DNA of 64,000 nucleotides from Tetmemena sp. SeJ-2015 (GCA_027382625.1 JAJKFJ010023088.1:49850-113849), one strand, 5' to 3'. Numbered from the stretch's first letter, positions 1-11,990 are shown. Made by a program: numbers and translations. Notes: a model not told the origin generated them from the sequence alone.

Positions 1-937
1 TTGTTGTTATTGGCATATATGGCTATTACATCGCCATCGCGGCGCTCGCCCAGCGCGTAGTTTAGCTTTCGCCACTAGTACGCTCGAAAGATTCTATAGC
101 CTCAAGAATAGAAAACACCATTGCCTGTGCCAAAGGGTTATATACATCGCAGGCTTGCTGCTGCTTGCCTGCCAGCAAGTACTCAATAGCGTTGGTATGC
201 GCATGGGCTATATCCATTACATTATATAGTCGCGTACGCAGGTACCCTCGCGGGTTTGGGTAGTCCCTTTCCAAACACAGTAAACATTTATCTTGCCTAT
301 AGCTGTACCTTAATGCGCGGCACCAGTGCCGTTATTACAAACGGTAGTGTCTTCGCCTAGCTTGCCGCTTTCGTGCGCGCCTACTGGGTTAAATAGCGTA
401 GCAATACATACTTGCCATCGCTCACTTTACTATATCGGCAATTATGTTTTCGCCCATCTTTCTTGGTACGTGCATAGGGGCTTTCTGCCTCGCCAAATGG
501 CGTATCTTCAGTTTCAGTAGTTGTTTGGGATTGCCCTACACCGAGCATGATGATGAAAATACGAAATTCTTTATCTTTTAAGCTCGTTGGCTAGTTTTCC
601 AATAGGTTAACTAGCGAGTTGATGTTGTTGCGGTAGTATAGCGCAGGTTTTGTAAACCCATTCAGGTACCGATTTTAAAGCAGCAAAGTGGGTGATGCCG
701 TCTATCTTACCCTTTAGCAAGCAGGGGTTGTTTGGTAGCTTCTTTTTCGCAAAAGGTCAATGGCGTAGTTCTTTACTTCCTTACCCGTTATGTTTTTAAA
801 AACATCGTAGTTAAAAGCCTTGCTGCGTATGTTTCTATCTATGCTTACTACATCATAGCCATTATCAAGTAAGTCAACTACGGTGTGCGAGCCTATGTAG
901 CCGCAGCCACCCGTTACCATATTTTCCCTTTGCTCAT
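1..937 (-). CDS. galE: UDP-glucose 4-epimerase, 3' end off the window edge
   Basis: GalE interconverts UDP-glucose and UDP-galactose with bound NAD in the cytoplasm, feeding surface polysaccharide synthesis. The N-terminus shows the Rossmann motif TGGCGYIGSHTVVDLLDNGY, and the C-terminal part reads RDY, then HAHTNAIEYLLAG and finally LNYALGERRDGDV, a characteristic GalE tail. About 30 residues lie beyond base 1. I place the start at the ATG at 935-937, which overlaps the stop of the upstream epimerase (ATGA), because this restores the usual residues before TGG. The frame breaks several times, including just after the start, so this is one gene read in pieces. It is the last gene of a three-gene nucleotide-sugar operon. 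Confidence 0.88.
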
Positions 938-1906
938 TTTTTACTACTAAACCAATTTAAACCCCTTACTTTGTAGTTGTATTGGCCGCTTTCTATAGTT
1001 AGTTTAATACCTTTTTCAATGGTGGTCATAGGCCTGCCTAGCAGGTGGGGCATTTTTCCAATACTGGCTTACGGGGCGTCATATCTCCTTCTTTCAAGGG
1101 CAGGCAAGTGTACCAATTTCGATTTTGAACCAGTTATATCTATTATCATTTGCGCAAGCTGAAGTTTCACTTACTTCAAAGTCGCTACCTATGTTCACTG
1201 TATCGTTTAGGTGTAGGTTATCGTATAGGGTCGGGGGCAAGCATCTACGTTTTTCGTTTCGGTAGCAGAAGGTACGTGTTTGGCTACCATCGCCAAATAT
1301 GGTTATGTCATTACCGCTAAGTGCTGCCTTTATAAAGCGGGTCATTACAAAGTCGCTGCTCTGCTTAGGGCCATAAGTATTGAAAAAAAGGAAGATGGTA
1401 TAATCAAATCGAACTCCTGCTTATAGCTGCGCAAAATGCCTCGCCTACGTTCTTTACCACTGCATAAGGCAAGCGCGAGTTAAGCGGTGTTGTCATTTCG
1501 TTCTGCGGATGCTCGAACGGCTCGCCGTACACCTCGCTGCTCGATGAGAAGAACACGCGCTTTACGCCTGTGTTTTTGCTAAGGTCGAGCAAATATTTTA
1601 TACCCTGTATATCGCTAAGCACTGCCACTGGTTTTCAAGCGTACGCTTTACGCCCACTACTGCTGCATAGTGAAATACGTAGTCGAATTTGTACGAAGAA
1701 CTTACAGGGGCAAGGTCGCGGTACTCATTGCAGTTACACTTTATAAACTTCCAATTTGTGCCTTGGGGATTAGGTAGTCTTTCTATGTTGCCAGTGCTTA
1801 GGTTGTCAACTATTACTACATAGTTGTCAGGGTCCTCAATTAGTTTGTCAACCATGCAACTTCCCACAAATCCTGCGCCACCTGTTACTAGTATAGTTCT
1901 TTTCAT
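934..1906 (-). CDS. NAD-dependent nucleotide-sugar epimerase/dehydratase (UDP-glucuronate decarboxylase-like)
   Basis: An extended short-chain dehydrogenase acting on a UDP- or GDP-sugar. It starts MKRTILVTGGAGFVGS (GxxGxxG NAD site), followed by the VDNLSTGN motif, the FHYAAVVGVKRTLEN region, SSSEVYGEP and a tyrosine-containing active-site segment (SRLPYAVVKN, the YxxxK motif). Later FGDGSQTRTFCY matches the family's substrate-binding stretch. The tail TTIEKGIKLTIESG leads to a TGA that overlaps the galE start. UDP-glucuronate decarboxylases and related epimerases share these motifs, so the exact sugar cannot be fixed. The frame breaks near codons 90, 185 and 270. It lies between rfbA and galE on the same strand. 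Confidence 0.8.
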
Positions 1907-1985
1907 GCTTTGTTTTATTGTGTGCTGTATGGGCTGAAAGATATAAAACCTATACGCTTTGCACTTATGATTTTTAGGGGAATAA

Positions 1986-2838
1986 TTAGCTAATCAGTTC
2001 CATTAGGTATTTGCCATAGCCGCTTTTCATCAATGGTTCGGCTAGGCCGCGTAGTTTCTCGGTAGAAATAAAACCCTGCCTCCAAGCTTCCTCCTCTATA
2101 CAGCTACCTTCAAACCTTGGCGCTGCTCTATTACCTGCACAAACTGCGATGCCTGCATTAGCGAGTCGAAAGTGCCAGTGTCTAACCAAGCAGTACCTCG
2201 GTCAAGTATGCCAACCTGTAGTTTACCTTGCTGTAGATATACTTTGTTTACGTCTGTTATTTCGTATTCGCCGCGCGGACTAGGTTTAAGGTTTTTTGCT
2301 ATTTCTACCACATGGTTATCGTAGAAGTACAAACCCGGTACTGCAAATTCGATTTAGGCTTGGTAGGCTTTTCTTCAATTGAGATAGCCGTTCCTTCCTT
2401 ATCGAATTCTACTACGCCATAGCGCTCAGGGTCGCTTACGTGGTAGGCAAACACTACGCCGCCATCGGGGTTTACCTTGCTTTGCAGCAATTGGTCAAGC
2501 CCGCTACCGTAGAATATGTTATCGCAAGAAATAAGGGCGGCAGTATCGTTACCTATAAACAGTCGCCTAGTACAAATGCCTGCGCAAGGCCGTTAGGCAC
2601 TTCCTGCACTTGGTACTGAAAGTTGCAGCCAAACTGTTTTGCCATCGCCCAATAGGCGCTGAAAGTTTGGCAAATCGGTAGGGTAGAAATAATCAATATC
2701 TCGTTTATACCTGCCTTCATAAGCACCGATAGCGGATAATAATCATCGGCTTATCGTAAATAGATTATTTGTTTGCTTATGCATAGGTAATTGGGTATAA
2801 CTTGTACCCGAACCACCTGCTAGAATTATTCCTTTCAT
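1986..2838 (-). CDS. rfbA: Glucose-1-phosphate thymidylyltransferase
   Basis: RfbA makes dTDP-glucose from dTTP and glucose 1-phosphate, the first step of dTDP-rhamnose synthesis for surface polysaccharide. The start reads MKGIIL followed by the glycine-rich nucleotidyltransferase loop. Further on are [52 protein letters not shown] and [18 protein letters not shown], all hallmarks of the family. The C-terminal half is [11 protein letters not shown] and [11 protein letters not shown]. Total length corresponds to about 284 residues, which is normal. At least four frame changes split it. As the first gene of the minus-strand group it probably shares a transcript with the epimerase and galE. Confidence 0.92.
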
Positions 2839-2969
2839 AGGGGCGTATTAATAGCTACAAAGAAAATAAAAGAAATGTATTGCTATAACCCTGAGCCGTA
2901 TAGTGTAAAATAGAAATGCCACTTTCAACATAAGTGGCATTTCTATAAAGTTTGTAATAGGTATATGGC

Positions 2970-3906
2970 TTACTTAATAGCTGCCAGTTTCTCTTCTACA
3001 GCCTTTAATCACTAGTTTTTTGTTTTTCTATGCTGTCGTTTTTCAAGCGCTGGTTCTGTTTGCTTTTTTCTATGTTACGACCTTCTTCGCGAATGTCTGC
3101 TTCCCACTTGTCTATTTCTTTGCTTAGTTTTTCGTGGTTTTTTTCAAGTTGCTTCAATTCTTTCTCATAGCCCTTTTGTACTTTGGCTGCATCTTTAGCA
3201 GCATCTTCCGATATTGCTTTTTGCTGTTCAACCACTTTCTTTTGTGCGCCTATTTGGTCGGCTTTGTTTTTCTGGTCGTTTAGGCTGGCTGTTATAGCGT
3301 TTTTCTGCCTATCAATCGAACGCTCGTTTTCTTTTATTTTTTGGTTCGATTTTTCCTCTTCTTTTAATAAACTCCTTCAAGTTATCTTCCAGTGCCTTTA
3401 GTCCATCTTGCTGTTGCTTTAGTTCCCTACTTACGGCATCTTTATATTCCTGTACGGCAAAGTCGTGCAAGTATTTTTGTGCAGCTAGGTCGCGGTCGGT
3501 GTTTACAGCTTTTGATATGTAACCGAATCGGGCCCAACTAGCCAAGCTGTAAGCCTTACCATCGGTAGTTTCTACCAATGTACTGTATATATCAAAGGTG
3601 CTACCCGATACGTTTTTGTTTACAGCACCTAGCATACTGGTTTCACCATTGGCTTCTACAGGCTTGTTTTTTCGAACCGCTTTTAATATACTTCTGCCAG
3701 TCTTTGCTTACATCTTTCAGGTAAGCTTGCGGTATGGTAAATTGATACGATGCAAAAGTGCCTTTGCTAAACGCTCGTTCACCATCGGCTATTTCAATGT
3801 TTTGTACAGGTTTAATAGCTACTGCAGTTGTTTCGGTAGCTTGCCTATTTTGCGCATTTAAAAGTGCTGGTAGCGCAAGGCTTAATAGTAAAACAAGTTT
3901 TTTCAT
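2970..3906 (-). CDS. Secreted coiled-coil protein of unknown function
   Basis: The N-terminus MKKLVLLLSLALPALLNAQ is a clear signal peptide with a signal-peptidase-I type end. A globular part of about 150 residues follows (FSKGTFASYQFTIPQAYLKD, then STLVETTDGKAYSLASW). The C-terminal 150 residues are a long charged coiled coil rich in K, E and Q (KELKQLEKNHEKLSKEIDKW), ending in VEEKLAAIK before a TAA at 2970-2972. Similar proteins are common in Bacteroidota but I know no function for them. Two frame changes interrupt it. It lies in its own gap between the sugar operon and the ABC transporter genes and need not be related to either. Confidence 0.7.
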
Positions 3907-3961
3907 AATTTAATAGGGTTATGTCTGTTGTGTGTTGTTTTTGTATAGTATATATCAAGTA

Positions 3962-5277
3962 TCATGCCTTACTAAAAATCCACCTTGCTATTTCTTTCAT
4001 TTTTACTTTTTTACCATACATAAGTATGCCGGTACGGTAAATACGAGCTGCTATAAAAGTGGTAAACACAAAGCCGCCCAATAACAATATCAACGATAGC
4101 GCTATTTGCCACCAAGGCGGACCGAATGGCAGTAGCGCGCTCATTACCACTGGCGATGTAAACGGAATTAATGAACCCCACATACCCAATGCACTGTCAG
4201 GGTTATTGATAACATTGATAGCTATGAATATAGAAATGATGATAGGTACCGTTACTGGTATCATCAGCGACTGTTGGTCGCCATCTTCGCCAATGGCTGC
4301 ACCTATAGCCGCAAACAATGAACCATAGATAAGAAAACCGCCTAAAAAGTAGAAAGGGAAGAATACCAGTATTTGTATAAGTGGTAAGCTACGGAAGGTT
4401 TGCGCCAATGCTTGTACGGAATCTTGGTCTATGGCTTCAACCGGTGGTTGGGTGGGCATGGTTTGCATAGATGACATAGGTATGCCAAGTAAGGCGACTA
4501 TAAAAACGGTACCAATCATAAGTATGCCCAAAGTATGAACTGGGTTACACCACTGCACCTACTCCTATTATTTTTACCCATTAGCAACTGAAAGGGCTTA
4601 ACCGAAGAAGCCAGTACTTCTACTATACGGTTTGTCTTTTCTTCCATTACGCCCTTCATAATCATAGTACCATAAAAGAAGATAGAGATATAAATAGCAA
4701 AGCCCATCATCATGCCTACGCACCTGCTATAGCAGTATAGCTTTGGTTCTCGTGTTCATTATCTAACGATTCAAAGTTTAATGATAGTTTTTCCTGCATT
4801 TCATCGCGTTGCTGTTGGCTTATATTCAAGGCTTTTAAGCGCACTTCCTGGTAGGCACTGTTTATGCTTTGGCTAATAAACTGCTGCTTGGCTATGCCGG
4901 GTCTTTTGGTATAGCGTACTGCTATGTTAGTCCTTCTGGGGTTATCTATGTCAAAGTCTTTCGGTATAAAAACTATAGCCTCGTACTTCGGTTTTTTGGT
5001 GCCTTGTATCTCTTTCGATACTTTGTTATAGTCTTCGGTAATAGTATGGAAGTATACGCTACCGTCTTCGGCATCTGCAATGGGTAACATCTTTAAATAG
5101 ACTTGTTTCATCTATTATGGCTACATCCATTTTGCCTTGCGAGTAGGTGCTTATCAATACTGATGATGACATTAGCAACAAAAAGCCTAGCGGTGCCAGC
5201 AGCGTGGTTACTAGAAAGCTTTTTCGCTTTACGCGCGTTATGTATTCGCGCTGTACTATTATCCAAATCTTTCCCAT
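3962..5277 (-). CDS. ABC-2 type transporter permease (NatB/YhaP family)
   Basis: The membrane subunit of an ABC exporter. The start MGKIWIIVQREYITRVKRKSFLVTT is the usual N-terminus of this family, followed by a first membrane helix and a long extracellular loop (IVFIPKDFDIDNP, IAVRYTKRPG). The C-terminal half holds several helices and the signature EEKTNRIVEVLASSVKPFQLLMGK, seen in NatB-type permeases. The last helices end in RWIFSKA. The total of about 438 residues is normal for the family. It begins 3 bases after the stop of the ATPase gene, so the two are cotranscribed. Substrate is unknown: NatAB exports sodium in Bacillus, but many relatives carry other cargo. The frame breaks at least three times. 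Confidence 0.85.
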
Positions 5278-5279
5278 GC

Positions 5280-6173
5280 TTAGTTCGCTTCTACCTGCCT
5301 AATAAATATTCGTTAATGGTAGGTAGCACCTCATTAAAAGAGGTAACTTCTACCTTATTTTCTACAAATAGCCTTAGCACTCGTTGCCTTTGTGTTCGGC
5401 CCAAACTGTACGGTTAGTTCGCCTTCCGCTTTGTTTACTACTTGTAGGTTGCTTACTATGCTTTCGTTCAGCTGGCCTGTGTACGATATGCGAAATTTGT
5501 TTTCCTTAAAGCGTTGTTTCAAATCACCTACGCTACCCTCCAAAATTTTGCTGCCTTTGTTTATCAGCACTATGTCGCTAAAATATCTCCTCTACTTGCT
5601 CCATACGTGGGTTGAAAAAATAATGGTTTTTCCCTGTAGGCTCAGTTGCCTTTTTTTCTTCTTCAATCAGTTTAGAATTGATAGGACTAAGCCGCTGAAA
5701 GGTTCATCTAAAATTAATAGGTCCGGGTTATGAATAACAGTGCAATAAATTGTATTTTCTGCTCATAACCCTTGCTTAGCTCATCTATGCTTTTGTTGTA
5801 CCAGCTGGTTATGTTGAATTTCTCCAGCCAGCCATTTACTGCTTGCTTGGCTTGGCTATTGCTTAGGCCTTTAAGGCGCGCTAGGTATATAAGCTGCTCG
5901 CCTACCTTCATTTTTTGTACAAGCCGCGCTCTTCGGGCATATAGCCTGTTTGCTCGGTATGGCGCTCGGCCAAGGGCTCGCCATTAAACAGTATATTGCC
6001 GCTATCTGGGTACAGTATGCGGGTTATCATACGTATAAGCGTGGTTTTGCCGGCACCCAAATTTGGGCCTAGCATGCCAAATATCTTGCCTTTGGGTATA
6101 TCGAAGCTGATATCGTTTGAGGCTTGGTAGTTGCCGTAACGCTTTTGAATATGTGTAAGGATAGTAATGCCAC
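5280..6173 (-). CDS. ABC transporter ATP-binding protein (NatA-like)
   Basis: The nucleotide-binding subunit partnering the permease that follows. Walker A reads as GPNLGAGKTTLIRMIT, with one extra codon that looks like an error for GPNGAGKTT. The Q-loop region reads TGYMPEERGLYKK, a common form in this subfamily. LSKGYEQKIQFIALL is the ABC signature region (usually LSKGMQQKVQ). The C-terminal domain runs from NKGSKILEGSVGDLKQRF to RQVEAN. The start is uncertain: the first sensible residues are HIQKRYGNYQA, and I place the start at a GTG at 6171-6173, one frame away, because it gives a normal N-terminus. An in-frame TTG further upstream is the alternative. Confidence 0.82.
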
Positions 6174-6343
6174 GGGGGAAAGGTAAACATTTGATTAAGT
6201 ATGCCTTGCAGATCTTATTCAATCTATTTTAAGCATCCTTTAAAAAAATGACAATATTTTTTGGGAGTATCGGTACATTATGGTTAATTTTATAATGAAC
6301 CCTAAGCCAAAGCTAATTGGCTTCACCAACTAAACGTGCGTGT

Positions 6344-7759
6344 ATGAAAACATCATTACTCAAGTCTTTAATTTCGGCAATATTGCCATTATCGGCCAGC
6401 CCCTTGTTTGCCGCTTCGGTTAACGAAGTACTAGTTACCACTATGGAGTCGGGTGGACAGAATGGGGTAGGGGTTATTTACTCTATCAATCCGATGGTAG
6501 CCAAGGCTCAATTGCTATTACCTTTAATGGCGCTAATGGTGCTAACCCTTCGGGCAATTTGATAAATGCACCCGATAATAGGGTATATGGCACTACTTTG
6601 GTGGCGGTACTACCGATAACGGTGTTTTGTTTAGCCTCAACCTACCAATAATCAATACTCTGTAGTACATCATTTTAACGGTACCGATGGCTCGGGCCCG
6701 CGCAATTTGTTTTTGCACGATAATACCCTATATGGTACAACAGCCGCTGGCGGTACGCACTTTGGTTCCGAATCGCCTAACGGTATGGGGGTACTATATA
6801 GTTACAACATACAAACATCTGAGTTTTATAAGTTGATAGACTTTGATGGTATGAATGGAGAAAACCCGCAAAGTGTGATACGTGGGGTAGAAGGTAGCTT
6901 GTACGGACTTACGCGCCAAGGTGGTGAAAATGGCTTTGGGGGGCTTTATCGCTACAACCCTACTACCCACATGTACAAAAAGCTGCACGATTTTGATGAT
7001 TCTACTGGCAGCTTACCTACTAGTACTACCCTGTACCAGGCAAGCAACTATATACTATACGGTACTACTACTTGGGTGGGCTATACGGCAAAGGAGTGCT
7101 TTTTAGTTTCAACATGGCGCACGACCAATACACAGTATTGCACAATTTTAATGGCGCTGAAGTGCTTTTCCTATTGGCACGCTTACCGAGGCAAATGGTG
7201 TGCTATATGGTGTAACAGAATATGGTGGCAACGATGGAAATGGAACTGTGTACAGCTATAATATTAATACAGGCGAGTACATAGTGGTACATGCATTTAA
7301 TGTGTACGATGGCAAGCGCCCAACTGCAGCCTAACAGTAGGTGCTGATGGTAACTTATACGGCCTTACCAATGGTGGCGGTAACAATGGCAAAGGGGGAG
7401 TATACAGCATAGACCCTGAAACGAATACTTACACCATATTAACCCATAACAGTTCGGCTACGGGTGTTAACCCTCTTACACCTTTTCTGGAGCTGGCTGG
7501 CGAAACTGCTACAGGTATTAGGGAGGTTAAAGGCAGCATGAATGTATACCCTATACCTAGTGCTAATACTATCAACTTTAATATAGCCAATTACGATGCC
7601 ATCAGTATAGCCATAAGCGATATAAATGGTGCCAAGGTATATGAAGGTGCATTTACCAACCAAGTAGATATAAGCAACTTAGCAGCTGGTAGCTACATGG
7701 TACAAATAAACAGTGCCAATGGCGTACAGGCCTTACGCACGCGCATAGTAAAACAATAG
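6344..7759 (+). CDS. Secreted GloVer-type tandem-repeat protein with T9SS sorting domain
   Basis: The signal peptide MKTSLLKSLISAILPLSASP is followed by at least seven repeats of about 50 residues with the pattern LYGxTxxGGxNGxGxLYxYN. Examples are LYGTTAAGG, GMGVLYSYN, LYGLTRQGGENGFGGLYRYN and VLFSFN. This is the repeat family named after Gloeobacter and Verrucomicrobia proteins, probably beta-propeller-like. After about residue 390 there is a linker and a T9SS type A C-terminal domain, from MNVYPIPSANTINF to ASGVQALRTRIVKQ in form (actual NANGVQALRT). The protein should be exported across the outer membrane and attached to or shed from the surface. No enzymatic site is visible. Four or more frame changes occur in the repeat part. 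Confidence 0.82.
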
Positions 7760-7784
7760 GTACATCAACATATTCTTTCGAACT

Positions 7785-7810
7785 GCCGCTATCGTATAGC
7801 GGGCTTTTTT
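7785..7810 (+). terminator. Rho-independent terminator
   Basis: CCGCTAT and ATAGCGG form a seven-pair stem with a three-base loop, directly followed by GC and six T. It lies 26 bases after the stop of the repeat-protein gene and ends that transcript. Confidence 0.85.
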
Positions 7811-7984
7811 ATGCGCTTAGTTCGTGAAGCTTCTTTTGTGTTTAGAATGTCTACCGGAAGAGCGCACGAGGTGCGCAGCAGTAGGAGAGTAGCACTACAG
7901 CACCGCGCCCGAAAAACTGCATTGAGAGCGCGATGGAAAAATATTCTAGCCACAGATGCCGATTTTCTTATTTTCACAGCCGCT

Positions 7985-8696
<712 letters not shown>

Positions 8697-8724
8697 TTAG
8701 TACAAGTATTTAATAATAACAGAC

Positions 8725-9288
8725 ATGACAGAAGCAGACGTAAAAAAAGTATTGGACGACACCCGCGCAGCTATGACCAAGGCGCTGGAGCACTTTGAAT
8801 ACGAACTTTCGAAAATACGTGCGGCAAGGCACACGCAGGTATGCTAGATGTATAGATGTAGATGCATACGGCTCTAAATCTCCATTGAACTCGGTAGGTA
8901 ACATATCTACGCCCGATGCACGTACTATAAGCATACAGCCTTGGGACCCATCTATGATTCAACCCATAGAAAAGGCTATACTACAAGCCAACATAGGCCT
9001 AACGCCACAGAACGATGGTAAGCTGATACGCTTGAACATACCACCACTTACTACCGAGCGCCGCAAGACCTAGTTAAGCAAACCAAGGTAGAAGCCGAGA
9101 ACTGCCGTATATCTTTACGTACCTTGCGTAAGGACGGTATAGATAAAGTGAAGAAGCTACAGAAAGACGGCCTAGCCGAAGACCTAGCTAAAGGCGCTGA
9201 AACTACTATACAGAAGATAATAGATGACTTTAGTGCAAAAGTAGATAAGCACCTTGAAGTAAAAGAAAAAGAAATTATGACGGTGTAA
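8725..9288 (+). CDS. frr: Ribosome recycling factor
   Basis: Frr works with EF-G to split post-termination ribosomes. The start reads [20 protein letters not shown], followed by [13 protein letters not shown] (helical domain I), the beta-sandwich domain II ([20 protein letters not shown], then IQPWDP) and the return helices ([40 protein letters not shown]). The length of about 187 residues is normal. There are frame changes near codons 35 and 115. It is the second gene of the pyrH-frr operon and is followed by a short terminator-like hairpin. Confidence 0.95.
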
Positions 9289-9303
9289 TAGCCGCTAACA
9301 TAC

Positions 9304-9326
9304 AAGCCCCAGCAATGGGCTTTTTT
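9304..9326 (+). terminator. Rho-independent terminator after frr
   Basis: AAGCCC and GGGCTT form a six-pair stem with a seven-base loop, followed by a run of T. It lies 16 bases after the frr stop and overlaps the stop codon of the convergent radical SAM gene. Confidence 0.7.
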
Positions 9327-10340
9327 ATGCCCACACCTTAGTGCCTTCGCTACAGTTGGTGCATATATCTATTTCCTTACGGCTTTTTAATACCCTACTA
9401 CGGAACGAGCGGTACAAATCGCTGCGCCATATAGTGCTGAAGCTTTTGCTATTTAAGTCGCCCAGTTGGTGCTGTGCATCTTTATCGAAACAGCAAGGCA
9501 CTATCTTACCATCCAGGTTATAACGCAGCTATGCCATAGTTTTCAGCAGTGGTTCAGCATTTCGTTTTTTATGCTGTAGCTGCCACTGCCCTGCTTCTTG
9601 TAGCGGCTAAATTTATCTATGCTCGGCATTAGGTCGCTGCCGTTTTGTAGTCGTATATCTGTGCCGTTTTCAGTTTCACTTCATCTACGCCTAGGTCTTT
9701 ACCTAGTTGTTGCACATCGGCTATTTGGTGCTCGTTAGGCTTTACTACCAAAAACTGTATAGGGTATATGAGGCGTGCTTGAACCTAAGTCTTGCTTCGC
9801 CTTCACCAGATTCTTTATGCCTTCTATCACCTTGTTCAAGTTGCCGCCCTTGCGGTATTGTTCGTACACTTCCTGCGTTGTGCCATCTACCGAAATCAAT
9901 ATTCTATCAAGGCCGCTCTGCACGGTTTCGCGCGCCTTACGCTCGGTAAGGTAGTGGGCATTGGTGCTGGTAACGGTATATATTTTCTTTGCGCAGCATA
10001 CTTTATCAACTCGTTGAACTTAGGGTGCATATACGGCTCGCCTTGAAAATAGAAGTAGAGATATATCAAATCATCGCCTACTTCAAACTATGGTCTTTTT
10101 GTAGAACTCATACTCCAAGTTACCCGTAGGGCGGGTGAATGATTTCAGTCCGCTTGGGCACTCGGGCAGCCAAGGTTGCAGTTGGTAGTAGGCTCAATAG
10201 ATATATTGAAAGGCACGCCCCACTGTATGGGCTTGCCGCTCCATCGTGCTAGGTAGAACGAGCTAAGCACCGCAGCGGCATTGTAAGCCTTGCGCGCATT
10301 TAGCTTGCCTATAAAGTTAAAGCGAATCCCGTAGCGACAT
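9325..10340 (-). CDS. Radical SAM protein with SPASM-type C-terminal domain
   Basis: The radical SAM cluster motif reads TTNCNLGCPECPS (CxxxCxxC) about 45 residues in, after a Trp/Pro-rich N-terminus (WSGKPIQWGVPF). The barrel follows: LIYLYFYFQGEP (the GEP motif), RILISVDGTTQEVYEQYRKG and VVKPNEHQI. The C-terminal part has WDGKIVPCCFD, LGDLNSKSFSTIWRSDLYR and ICTNCSEGTKVWA, the cysteine pattern of SPASM/twitch domains that bind auxiliary iron-sulfur clusters. Such enzymes mature peptides or modify small molecules; no precursor peptide gene is visible beside it, so the substrate is unknown. Start is the ATG at 10338-10340. It converges on frr. At least six indels. Confidence 0.82.
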
Positions 10341-10363
10341 GGTTTGTGAAGGTAAAATATAAA

Positions 10364-10480
10364 TGACTACGCAGAGATAGCAGAGAAATACAACACAGAG
10401 TTAACAGAGAAATGCAAATGCATGAAGCATTATATTTTATCTGTGTACCTCTGCGAATCCTCTGTTTCCTCTGCGTAGTA
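10364..10480. repeat. Intergenic long imperfect palindrome, CAGAG-word type
   Basis: The left arm (10364-10412) repeats the words CGCAGAG, GCAGAG and ACAGAG. The right arm (10439-10480) is the approximate reverse complement, with CTCTGCG, CTCTG and CTCTGCGTAG. A weakly paired A/T-rich centre lies between. It fills the gap between the SDR gene and the radical SAM gene, both on the minus strand. Comparable elements occur at 11991, 26211 and 27487. Confidence 0.75.
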
Positions 10481-10489
10481 AAAGAAAAT

Positions 10490-11291
10490 CTACCTCGTCA
10501 ACAACCCCGCATCTAGCACAAACTCCGAGCCTGTTACAAGCGTGCTGCATCGCTGCAAAGGAACAGCACTGCTGCTGCTACATCGCTGCTTTCTACCCAA
10601 GGCACATCTATTAGGTTGCCTGCGCTGCGCTCGGCTACCTCGCGCGGGGTAAGTCCTTCCATAGCTGCTAAGCCATCGTTCATAGGGTATTTACGCCGTA
10701 GGGTGCAAGCTAATGCGCGAAATGTTGTACGGTCCCAGTTCTATAGCTAGCGACTTGGTAAGGCCCGTTAGCCCCACTTACTAGCCACGTAGTGGCTTAG
10801 CCTATTGCCACCGCGCAGGCCCATTTCGCTCGAGTTGTTGATGATAACGCCATTCTGCTGCTTTATCATTACGGGATAATACGTCGGCCACCATCCAGGC
10901 ACCTTTCAGGTTTATATTTCCATCATATTGTCCCACTCGTCCTCGCTTAGCTCATGTGCTGCGCCGTAGGCACATATACCTGCGTTATTGAAGAGAATAT
11001 CTATGCGCAACAGTTCATTTCCGTTTGCTCAAAAGCCCTGCTTATATCAGCATCGCTGCGCACATTTGCCTTGATGCAGTAGGCAGGTTACGCCATAGCT
11101 TTCGCACTCTTTTTCAGCGTAGCCATCTCGCTATCCGAGCCGAAAAGCGTACTTCGGGTACTCCAGTTGTTTAGCTATATCGAAGGCTGCAATATGCACT
11201 CCCTGCTTTGCCAATGCTATAGCCGTAGCGCGCCTTGGCCATGCGCTGCGCCTGTTATAAATGCTACTTTACCTTTTAAGTTATAGTCCAT
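10490..11291 (-). CDS. SDR family oxidoreductase
   Basis: A classical short-chain dehydrogenase using NAD(P). The start MDYNLKGKVAFITGAAHGQG carries the TGxxxGxG dinucleotide motif. It continues with FDIAKQLEYPK, a DILFNNAGICAYG segment (NNAG motif), INLKGAWMVADV, a serine/tyrosine active-site area disrupted by indels, SKWGLTGLTKSLAIELGP, and the end SSDVAAAVLFLCSDAARLVTGSEFVLDAGLL. The length of about 267 residues is typical. Substrate cannot be inferred. It starts 3 bases after the stop of the upstream carboxymuconolactone-decarboxylase-like gene, so the two form one operon; together they may act on one small-molecule pathway. Confidence 0.83.
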
Positions 11292-11293
11292 GT

Positions 11294-11830
11294 TTATGCT
11301 TTATTGGTCATAGGTGTGTAGTTGGCCAAGTAGCCATCTATCTGCACCTCGAAAACGTTATTGAAAATATTGGTGGCTACCATTTGCCCAGCAAGCCCAC
11401 TAGCACCACTAGCTGTGTTTCGCTATATACCTGTGCCATTTGCGCATACAAGCCATCGGATACTTCACCTTTGTTATTGGCTATGGCACTGCCGAAATCA
11501 AGCAAAGCTTGGTCGGTATCTGATAGTACTAAATCCTTCGGGTCTTCCCCATTGTCAACTATCACCTTGCGGAAGTACGTAGTACACAGCGGGCAGTTGC
11601 TGCCCTCGCTTATGGCGTGCGCAAACAGGTACGCCGCACGGCTGCCGCAATTGTCTTTACCTGCTCGTACAGGTCGTACCATTGCATGTATATATTAAAC
11701 ACCAGCACCGAAGGCCCATGGTGCTTTTCATATTCGTAATGCGGCTATTATGGTTAGTAACGTGCGCCGCAAAAGCCGCCTTGGTATCGGCGCTCTGCTC
11801 AGCTTCAGCTAATGGTAGTATGCGTGGCAT
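11294..11830 (-). CDS. Carboxymuconolactone decarboxylase / AhpD-like family protein
   Basis: The start MPRILPLAEAEQSADTKAAF is typical of this all-helical family, followed by ITNMKSTMGPS-like sequence. The central redox motif reads SEGSNCPLCTTYFRKV (CxxC within the AhpD-like core), and the C-terminal part is LLDFGSAIANNKGEVSD, QMAQVYSETQLVVLVGL and FEVQIDGYL. Members are peroxiredoxin-partner disulfide reductases or true decarboxylases; the CxxC argues for a redox role. About 178 residues. Two or three indels. Operon with the SDR gene (3-base gap). Confidence 0.75.
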
Positions 11831-11990
11831 GGTTTAAGGTTATAGTTTTAAAAATTTAACCAATGTTGGGCATCTATGTAGGTAGAAAATGTTTTGGGGC
11901 CTTACTTTGCGCCATGGGCTTACGTACGCGCGCCACGCGCCTTCGTGCTGTGGACCCTAGCACTGAAAGAAAATAAAAACCAGATAAAAC

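Noticed and set aside
7811..7984. Small gene between the repeat-protein terminator and pyrH
   Set aside because: Open frames exist on both strands but are short, overlap each other and have no credible start site; pyrH starts at 7985.
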